Shown here: positions 5,748 to 11,907 of the stretch, in pieces | Position numbering within the stretch: the first letter of the stretch is position 1 | Layout: each line of letters begins with the position of its first letter | NCBI GenBank assembly: GCA_002293005.1 | Contig: DBCJ01000026.1 | Location: 1-11,907 of the forward strand | DNA length: 11,907 nt | Source of the DNA: Ignavibacteria bacterium UBA961 | Lineage (GTDB): Bacteria > Bacteroidota > Ignavibacteria > Kapaibacteriales > UBA961 | Direction: 5' to 3' | Notes under the pieces: generated by a model | Database searches by the model: none | The model's input: the letters and a program-made list of their open reading frames with translations, nothing else | Told to the model about the DNA's origin: nothing | Made by a program: the position numbers and the translations under genes

Positions 5748-7706
5748 ATGAAATACTTCCGACACATTCTTATCTGCATTACTTGTCTTGTTTCTTATGA
5801 GGCATCGGCGCAGATATCCAGGCCGACGGAATTTATCCCTCAACCTTTCGACATCATTGAATATGATGTTTCGATTGATTTGCTTTCAGCGCCGCTTCCC
5901 AAACTTGAGAATGGTCTTTGCATTATCAAGGTGGCATGGAATGAATCACCAAAAGGCAGATTGCCAATACATTTACGCGATCTCACAATAGATTCCATAT
6001 TTGTAAATGGCATAAAATCCGGTTTTACTCGAAAGGGTGAGATCAAGGATGATACAATGCATTTTGCCATTGACATTCCATCGTCCATTAAAAAAGGTGA
6101 TACTTCAATAGTGAAAGTCCACTATCAAGGCATGATGGGAAAAGAACCTCCGAGAACGATTTCTTGGGGTGGTGTATATTCAACCAAGCGAATAGTATAT
6201 GCAATAGGAACAGGATTTTTTGCGAATTATGTTGGCACCACTCAACATTGGATTCCATGCTATGACCATCCTTCCGATAAAGCGCTGCTCAAAACACGAA
6301 TCCTAGTTCCAAACGGATTAATGGCTGTCTCCAATGGAGCACTTCAGTCAATAGATACAATGGAAAAAGGTATACGCTATACTTGGGCGATTGACAAACC
6401 CTTGTCGACATATCTCATGACATTCGCGGTTGATTCATTTCAAAGACATGTCATCGGCGAGGAAAGAAATGTTGTATATGCAATCAGGCAAGACAGTTTG
6501 GCAACTGCCATTTCATTTTCACAATTGCCGAGAATGATCAAGACATTGGAAAGATCATTTGGTCCATATCCATTCGAAACCGTCGGATATGTTCTTACTC
6601 CAACCGGTTCGATGGAACATCAAACCATGATCAGCATTGACGAAGCAATAGTTCGGAAGAAAGATTCCGCCAATTCCACCATTTTGCATGAACTTGCTCA
6701 TCAATGGTTTGGAGACAAAGTGACTCCAAGAGACTATGGCTATCATTGGCTTTCAGAATCATTTGCAACTTATTCCGAATCACTGTGGGCCGAGGAATTG
6801 AAAGGTATGCCGGGTTATGTGCAAGATGTGCAATCCAAAATCACGGAATATTTCGGAACTACTATCTCGAGAGAAGGCGTGATGCCACTCGAAAAATATG
6901 GGAGATCTGCCCCTTCTTCAAATTATCCAAGAACAATTTATGTGAAAGGTGCCGTGGTACTTGGCATGCTCAGACATCAATTGGGTGATAGCATCTTTTT
7001 TGCATCATTACAAACATATCTTGAAAGACATCGCTTTGGCAATGCAATCACCGAAGATTTTCAAAAAGCATGTGAAGATATTTCCGGGAGAGATCTGCAA
7101 TGGTTTTTTGATCAATGGGTGAAAAGAAAAGGATGGCCAAGGATACAAATAGATACTGCTTCATCATTGAATGGAGGAATTCGCTCAATGCGATTGAAGA
7201 TAATGCAGGTCCAAGCGCAAGATTATGGCATCTATGAACAAGTGCCACTGCAAATCGGATTTAGATTGCCGGACAATTCTTTTGTGTATCGAACAATCAC
7301 ATTCTCCGGACCTGAAACAATTCTGAATATAGACTCACTACCTGAATTCCGTTCAATGAATGTAAATCAAGGAAACAAATTCAGATCACTCGTGCAAGTT
7401 GCAAGAGTTACGGGGATTGAATCTTCCACTGATTTTATTGCAAATGCATTATATGTGTATCCAAATCCCGGAACATCACAATTGACAATTGAGTATCCGG
7501 TTTCTATTGCGGAATCAATGATTCTCTCAATGCAGGATCTGAAGGGATTAACAATCAAGACATGGAACGTACAAGCATCGAATCATGGAAATGCGATGAC
7601 GGGACAGATGCAGATAGATGTATCGGGATTGCCATCAGGAACATATATACTTTCCATTAATAATGGCAAACAAATTATCTCAACGAATTGTATCATCACA
7701 CAATAA
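5748..7706 (+). CDS. secreted M1-family metallopeptidase with T9SS sorting domain
   Basis: This 652-residue gluzincin aminopeptidase is predicted to be exported. Residues 1-21 are a signal peptide ending around ASAQ. The beta-rich M1 N-terminal domain spans about 30-235. The substrate-binding loop is GSMEH (287-291) in place of the usual GAMEN. The zinc site is HELAH (H314, E315, H318) with the third ligand E337 in WLSESFATY, giving the family HExxH-x18-E spacing. Y398 in TIYVKGA is the likely transition-state Tyr. After the catalytic domain (to about 460) comes a beta region, then a type A T9SS sorting domain (about 567-652) with YPNPG (571-575) and LPSGTYILSI (628-637). It should be exported by Sec, passed through T9SS and released or anchored at the surface, where it trims peptides for nutrition. 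An in-frame TAG lies 12 nt upstream of the ATG, fixing the start, and TAGGGAA is a weak ribosome-binding site. It is first gene of the operon. Confidence 0.93.
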   Translation: MKYFRHILICITCLVSYEASAQISRPTEFIPQPFDIIEYDVSIDLLSAPLPKLENGLCIIKVAWNESPKGRLPIHLRDLTIDSIFVNGIKSGFTRKGEIKDDTMHFAIDIPSSIKKGDTSIVKVHYQGMMGKEPPRTISWGGVYSTKRIVYAIGTGFFANYVGTTQHWIPCYDHPSDKALLKTRILVPNGLMAVSNGALQSIDTMEKGIRYTWAIDKPLSTYLMTFAVDSFQRHVIGEERNVVYAIRQDSLATAISFSQLPRMIKTLERSFGPYPFETVGYVLTPTGSMEHQTMISIDEAIVRKKDSANSTILHELAHQWFGDKVTPRDYGYHWLSESFATYSESLWAEELKGMPGYVQDVQSKITEYFGTTISREGVMPLEKYGRSAPSSNYPRTIYVKGAVVLGMLRHQLGDSIFFASLQTYLERHRFGNAITEDFQKACEDISGRDLQWFFDQWVKRKGWPRIQIDTASSLNGGIRSMRLKIMQVQAQDYGIYEQVPLQIGFRLPDNSFVYRTITFSGPETILNIDSLPEFRSMNVNQGNKFRSLVQVARVTGIESSTDFIANALYVYPNPGTSQLTIEYPVSIAESMILSMQDLKGLTIKTWNVQASNHGNAMTGQMQIDVSGLPSGTYILSINNGKQIISTNCIITQ

Positions 7707-7712
7707 ATCATC

Positions 7713-8795
7713 ATGAAAAAAACATTTATACTTTCTGCGCTTTTCGTTTTTCTCTGTTCAATACATGAACAAAAAGCACAATTGATTCATAGTGAAAGCA
7801 TTCATGTGGAATTAGGAATTCCACTAGACAATAATGCTTCGAATGATTATCTGATCATCAGACCTCAATATGCGCTGAGCTACAATAGCGAACTCAATGT
7901 GCCCAATTGGATTTCATGGAATTTGCATCGAGGATGGTTTGGGGGAGTCCCAAGATATTCGGGAAGTTTCATACAAGACACCAGTTTACCTGCTGAATTT
8001 TACAGAGTGAAACATTCTGACTATACCAATTCCGGATATGATCGTGGGCATATGGTTCGTTCCGAAGAAAGAACCGCAACTGCTGAGGACAATAAATCGA
8101 CATTCCTTCTCACGAATATCATGCCTCAAACTCCAACATTGAATCAGCAAACTTGGCTTTCATTGGAGTTTGAATGTGAGAGACTTTGTAAGGATCAAAA
8201 CAAGGAATTATTCATTGTTGCGGGCGGAATATTTGGAGCAAATCCTAAAAGACTCAATACTGTGGTTTCTGTTCCTGATTCATATTGGAAAATTGTGGTG
8301 ATATTGGACAGTGGCCAAAGAGTCTCAGATATCACACCAGCCACAAAAGTGATTGCGGTATTGATGAAGAATGAAGTTTATACATCCGGCACTACAGACT
8401 GGAAATTATATTCCACAACGGTCAATGCCATTGAAGAGAAAACCGGATATGATTTCTTGAGTGATGTTCCGAAAGAGATTCAAGAAATGATAGAATCCAA
8501 AAACTTTGTGTCAGTTCAAGAACAAGTAGAATCAACTACACTTATGATTTCACCAAATCCGGTGAGCAATCAACTCGGAATTGTTTTTCCGGGAATGGTT
8601 TCAAAACAATATGAAATTCAAATCATTGACATGATGGGTAGAATCATCACGAATGATAATGTAGAGTTACCTGTTGATGCGGATGGAATGATTCGTCATC
8701 AAATCGATATACGATATCTTCCTCAAGGTGCATATTCTCTCATCATTGGCAATGGAATGAATATATATTCCTCAGTCTTTATGAAGAGTGAATAA
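7713..8795 (+). CDS. DNA/RNA non-specific endonuclease with T9SS sorting domain
   Basis: This 360-residue secreted nuclease belongs to the NUC1/Serratia-type beta-beta-alpha-metal family, which cuts single- and double-stranded DNA and RNA with one Mg2+. The signal peptide covers residues 1-23 (hydrophobic 4-15, cleavage near KAQ). The nuclease domain is about 45-260. The catalytic motif DRGHM has H113 as general base. NIMPQTPTLNQQTW (135-148) holds N144, the expected metal ligand. The family's closing TGYDFL is at 244-249. A C-terminal T9SS sorting domain (about 277-360) has SPNPVSNQL (280-288) and LPQGAYSLII (336-345), so it should reach the cell surface or medium. The ATG lies 6 nt after the M1 peptidase stop with no clear ribosome-binding site, and the next gene starts within its stop codon. 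Its likely job is digestion of extracellular nucleic acid for phosphate and nucleosides. It is about 62% identical to its downstream paralogue over the shared part (hand alignment). Confidence 0.93.
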   Translation: MKKTFILSALFVFLCSIHEQKAQLIHSESIHVELGIPLDNNASNDYLIIRPQYALSYNSELNVPNWISWNLHRGWFGGVPRYSGSFIQDTSLPAEFYRVKHSDYTNSGYDRGHMVRSEERTATAEDNKSTFLLTNIMPQTPTLNQQTWLSLEFECERLCKDQNKELFIVAGGIFGANPKRLNTVVSVPDSYWKIVVILDSGQRVSDITPATKVIAVLMKNEVYTSGTTDWKLYSTTVNAIEEKTGYDFLSDVPKEIQEMIESKNFVSVQEQVESTTLMISPNPVSNQLGIVFPGMVSKQYEIQIIDMMGRIITNDNVELPVDADGMIRHQIDIRYLPQGAYSLIIGNGMNIYSSVFMKSE

Positions 8796-9583
8796 TGAGA
8801 TCTTATGTTTACATATTGTCTATTCTCATTTCTGCCGTTGCATTTGGACAGAGCGGAGTACAGAATCCAACAGCAGTTCATGTGCCATGGGGATTACCGG
8901 TAGATTCTGACAAATCGGATGACCATCTCGTTCAAAGAAGACAATATATCCTTAGTTATAATCACTTATTGAATGTGCCCAATTGGGTTGCATGGCAATT
9001 GAATGCAACATGGTATGGTGATGTGCCGAGAAGATCAGGAAAGTTCATTGCGGATACTTCATTTCCATCATCTTTTCAAATCATTAACCATGATGATTAT
9101 ACCAAGTCTGGTTATGATCGAGGACATATGGTTCGATCTGAAGAAAGAACCGCAACTGAGGAGGATAATAGGTCAACTTTTCTCATGAGCAATATATTGC
9201 CTCAAACTCCAAAGTTAAATCAACAAACATGGCTCTCTTTGGAATATGAATGTGAACGCTTGTGCAAAGCTGAAGGCAAGGAATTATATGTAATCGCAGG
9301 TGGAGTTTATTCAAAACAACCACTAAGACTGAATGGAAAAGTGGCTATCCCGGATTCTTGTTGGAAAATAGTGGTAATACTCGACAAAGGTCAAAAACCA
9401 AAAGACATATCATCGTCTACAAAAGTCATTGCAGTGATGATGAATAATGGGCAATATGATAAGTCCAATAATTCTTGGGAACTTTATAAAACAACAATCA
9501 ATGCAATCGAAAAAAGCACAGGATATGATTTCCTTAGAGATTTGGCTGATGCTCTTGAAGAACAGATTGAAAGTAAGAAATGA
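8795..9583 (+). CDS. DNA/RNA non-specific endonuclease, paralogue lacking the T9SS domain
   Basis: This 262-residue nuclease is a tandem paralogue of the preceding gene. The signal peptide covers residues 1-18 (cleavage near AFGQ). The nuclease domain has DRGHM with catalytic H111 and LNQQTW with metal ligand N142; all active-site residues seen in the neighbour are kept, so it should be active. I count about 144 identities in 234 aligned residues. The sequence stops at ESKK, aligning with ESKN at residues 261-264 of the neighbour, just before that protein's linker and sorting domain. It is therefore predicted to be exported only to the periplasm, unless it leaves by another route. The ATG shares its A with the TAA of the upstream gene (TAATG), a typical reinitiation arrangement, with GAAGAG upstream as a weak ribosome-binding site. 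No remnant of a sorting domain is visible after the stop. Confidence 0.93.
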   Translation: MRSYVYILSILISAVAFGQSGVQNPTAVHVPWGLPVDSDKSDDHLVQRRQYILSYNHLLNVPNWVAWQLNATWYGDVPRRSGKFIADTSFPSSFQIINHDDYTKSGYDRGHMVRSEERTATEEDNRSTFLMSNILPQTPKLNQQTWLSLEYECERLCKAEGKELYVIAGGVYSKQPLRLNGKVAIPDSCWKIVVILDKGQKPKDISSSTKVIAVMMNNGQYDKSNNSWELYKTTINAIEKSTGYDFLRDLADALEEQIESKK

Positions 9584-9692
9584 AGGTTGAAAAATATTTG
9601 AAAAAGAGATAATTAAAACCATTATAAATCTACTTGAATATATAAATATCAGAATTGTTCACATAGAATCGATGTTATATTACTTGTAGTCA

Positions 9693-9733
9693 CAAAAAAA
9701 AAGGCATCTTCATTTCTGAAGATGCCTTTGCTT
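9693..9733. terminator. bidirectional terminator between convergent genes
   Basis: An 11-bp perfect stem (9701-9711 paired with 9718-9728) encloses a 6-nt loop. It is preceded by nine As or more (a T-run on the minus strand) and followed on the plus strand by TTTG and then CTTTT. It lies 18 nt after the TonB receptor stop on the minus strand, which it should terminate efficiently. It may also stop the hydrolase operon coming from the left. Confidence 0.87.
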
Positions 9734-9746
9734 TTGTATGAAAAGA

Positions 9747-11907
9747 TTAGAAGGTATATGTGAATCTACCTTGTACCATTCTTCCGATTGCCGCTGCACC
9801 AATGAATTGCTGGACGCGATGATCAAGAAGATTTGTTGCTGTAAGATTAAAGCTCAAACCTTGGACTGATGGAATTGTATAATTCAAGTTCAAGTCGAGC
9901 ATGTGAAATGCTTGGACATCTCCGACATATACACCTGAATTCATGCGGAATGCATCAACCCAGCGCCATTGCAAACCAACATTCAAACCTAGATCTGCAT
10001 TGCGATGCATGAATGAAAGTGCTGATTTATACTGAGGAGCATTAAGTGCGATTGTGTCAGAACCCGCACCTGCGCCTAAATCATCGCCTGTGAACACATT
10101 CTGATTGATATAGGAAGCTGAACCTGAAATTGCGAATTCAGGTGACAATTCATAGGTGAATGCCGCATCGGTTCCATAGTATGAAAGCTCGCCATAATTA
10201 CGATAAGAAAGAAGAATATCACCTTTATGAGTTGTTTCATTTGGTGAAACTGTACCGATAGGAACTTGTGCATATGCACCACACACTTGTGTTGCTGTTG
10301 CATCAGCTTGTGCTTCAGGCATACCACCCTGCATAAGAGCTCCTTTCAAAATCGGCTTGAGATATGCGGTTACATCAGCTGCATTCATGAATACATTTGG
10401 AGTGACAACTTTCAATGGAGATACAAAGTCGGTAACTGTTGACTGATACAAATCAATTGAGAACTTGAATTTATCTGTCAACTTACCTTGATAACCCAAT
10501 TCGATGGTTTGTGTATTTGTCTGACGCAATTTGTCAACATCAAGCACATCGCCATCTTGCATTGGAATGAATTGTCTTGTTGTTGGATTGAGCGCTGCAA
10601 TGCTACCACCAATTGTTGTTGGAGCAGGTATAAGTGAAGTAAGTAATGGTTTGAGAGCTGCAAGTGCAGGATTCGCTGTAATGACAGCAGTTACTGCTGA
10701 CCACATATTCGCAACATTGGTTGTAGGCATCCAATTGGAGCGAGTTGGATCGAATTGTGAGATATAGCGAAGCACACCGCCATCACGATTATAGGTATAG
10801 CCGTTTCTTCCACCGGATGCCCCCCAAACGCCAACAGCAAAAGCAGGATTAGCGGCACTAAGACCAAATGCATCTTTTGTGCTGAGCAAATCAAGGAATA
10901 AATCATTGGTTCCCGGATTACTGAATGCTTGATTGAATGTTGCGCGAACGGTTGAATTCTCATCTAGTTTGTACATCATTGCAATGCGAGGAGAAAGAAC
11001 CATTTCTTCGATGATTGAATGTCTGTCACCACGAACCGCGCCAAGCAAAGAAAGATCTTTGGTGAGCTTCACATCTGCCTGAAGATAAGCACCGATTTCA
11101 TTATAGGTGTCATTCTCTTCATTCACGCCATTGATTGTACCTTCAGTCACAGGATTTGTTGAGAAGAAATCAGCACCATAAGTCAAACGAATATCATCAT
11201 TGACAGTATATGCATGTTGCAAACGAGCACCGAGCAATGTTGATTTATCAACAATCGGATTACCAGTACGAAGGAAATATGTTTCCCCGGCATCACTCAT
11301 ATTGTAAAATACTTGAGCGAATAAATCACCGGAAGTCATCTGTGCATTTACATAAGAATATCTCCAATCTCTACCATTTGCTGCTCCAAGACCTGTCATT
11401 TCAATGGTATTGAGTGATTGAGAAACACCTGCATTGAGTTGGAACATCGAGTTCTCACCCAAATTATAATATGCACCGGCATCAACATTAAAGCGCTCAT
11501 GTGTATTCTTTCTATTACCAATCTTCAATGTATCTGCTTTTGCACCTGCAGTAATTGCTTTTGCTCTTTCAGCAACTTCTACGGGATCTTCAAATGCCCA
11601 ATCATTTGCTGAGAAATATTGACCTGAAATCTTATATCCGAAATCATCGCTTAAAGTACCTGCATGACGAACGCCCACATTCATGAGATTCTGCAGACCG
11701 CCTGCAAGAAATACAGTTGTACCTTGTGAAGCAAATGGTGAACGAGTAATGATATTCAGAACGCCTTGTGCCGCATTTGGTCCATACAATGCGGATGCCG
11801 GACCACGCACCAATTCAATGCGCTCGATGTCTTCATTCGAAGCGGGGACAAAATAACCGACATTCACTCGTAAACTTGGAACGCCTGCAAGACGATAATC
11901 TGTCAAG
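9747..11907 (-). CDS. TonB-dependent outer-membrane receptor (5' end outside the window)
   Basis: The visible 719-720 codons cover the end of the plug and the full beta-barrel of a TonB-dependent transporter, which uses TonB and proton-motive force to bring large scarce substrates across the outer membrane. The plug signature is IERIELVRGPASALYGPNAA (residues 27-46), followed by GVLNIITR. Alternating barrel strands follow, and the protein ends in RFTYTF with a C-terminal Phe, the usual outer-membrane insertion signal. The signal peptide, TonB box and first half of the plug lie beyond the right edge; the frame is open up to base 11907, so any start inside the window is artificial. Two long segments, about 337-460 and 500-565, are rich in Ala, Pro, Asn and Thr and are probably extracellular loops. 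There is no SusD partner downstream and no haem or siderophore gene nearby, so the substrate cannot be named. A strong terminator follows. Confidence 0.93.
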   Translation of the reverse strand, partial: LTDYRLAGVPSLRVNVGYFVPASNEDIERIELVRGPASALYGPNAAQGVLNIITRSPFASQGTTVFLAGGLQNLMNVGVRHAGTLSDDFGYKISGQYFSANDWAFEDPVEVAERAKAITAGAKADTLKIGNRKNTHERFNVDAGAYYNLGENSMFQLNAGVSQSLNTIEMTGLGAANGRDWRYSYVNAQMTSGDLFAQVFYNMSDAGETYFLRTGNPIVDKSTLLGARLQHAYTVNDDIRLTYGADFFSTNPVTEGTINGVNEENDTYNEIGAYLQADVKLTKDLSLLGAVRGDRHSIIEEMVLSPRIAMMYKLDENSTVRATFNQAFSNPGTNDLFLDLLSTKDAFGLSAANPAFAVGVWGASGGRNGYTYNRDGGVLRYISQFDPTRSNWMPTTNVANMWSAVTAVITANPALAALKPLLTSLIPAPTTIGGSIAALNPTTRQFIPMQDGDVLDVDKLRQTNTQTIELGYQGKLTDKFKFSIDLYQSTVTDFVSPLKVVTPNVFMNAADVTAYLKPILKGALMQGGMPEAQADATATQVCGAYAQVPIGTVSPNETTHKGDILLSYRNYGELSYYGTDAAFTYELSPEFAISGSASYINQNVFTGDDLGAGAGSDTIALNAPQYKSALSFMHRNADLGLNVGLQWRWVDAFRMNSGVYVGDVQAFHMLDLNLNYTIPSVQGLSFNLTATNLLDHRVQQFIGAAAIGRMVQGRFTYTF

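Noticed and set aside
9580..9612. 10-codon Lys-rich frame overlapping the stop of the second nuclease (ATGA)
   Set aside because: Too short to support, with no conserved feature; start-stop overlaps of this kind arise easily by chance in AT-rich sequence.
9584..9692. Gap after the second nuclease as a possible remnant of its lost T9SS domain
   Set aside because: All frames after the stop are closed quickly and contain no PNP or LPxGxY pattern, so no remnant can be shown.
1..11907. CRISPR arrays, tRNA or rRNA genes, insertion sequences, phage genes
   Set aside because: No regularly spaced repeats, no cloverleaf or rRNA sequence, no transposase or integrase-like protein and no paired terminal inverted repeats were seen by eye.

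Overview
The window is visibly AT-rich and reads as a chromosomal segment of a Gram-negative bacterium from the Bacteroidota/Chlorobi/Ignavibacteria side of the FCB group. The strongest evidence is the pair of C-terminal type IX secretion (T9SS) sorting domains, each with a PNP motif and an LPxGxY motif, on a peptidase and a nuclease. A TonB-dependent receptor and a fused aminolipid acyltransferase (OlsF-like) fit the same assignment. Exact phylum is inference; an uncultured Kapabacteria or Ignavibacteria relative would be reasonable.

Layout: five genes occupy 1-5584 on the minus strand. In transcription order from the right they are a 605-residue two-domain acyltransferase (olsF-like), a peroxiredoxin starting 8 nt after it, a hairpin terminator, a TlpA-type thiol-disulfide lipoprotein, dihydrolipoyl dehydrogenase (lpd), another hairpin terminator, and the first 346 codons of a large protein that runs off the left edge. 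That last reading frame is open from an ATG at 1040 to base 1 and resembles the N-terminal part of Dna2/Cas4-type nuclease-helicases.

A 163-bp divergent intergenic region (5585-5747) separates this block from a plus-strand operon of three secreted hydrolases: an M1 metallopeptidase with a T9SS tail, a DNA/RNA non-specific endonuclease with a T9SS tail, and a tandem paralogue of that endonuclease without the tail. The genes are spaced by 6 nt and by a 1-nt TAATG overlap, so they are very likely co-transcribed and translationally coupled. Together they look like an extracellular or cell-surface protein and nucleic-acid scavenging unit.

A hairpin with T-runs on both sides (9693-9733) lies between this operon and a convergent TonB-dependent receptor gene (9747 to beyond the right edge), of which the end of the plug and the whole beta-barrel are visible.

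I see no CRISPR array, tRNA, rRNA, insertion sequence or phage gene. The most interesting points are the nuclease duplication in which one copy ends exactly where the other's sorting domain begins, the fused aminolipid synthase coupled to a peroxiredoxin, and the edge-truncated Dna2-like gene.
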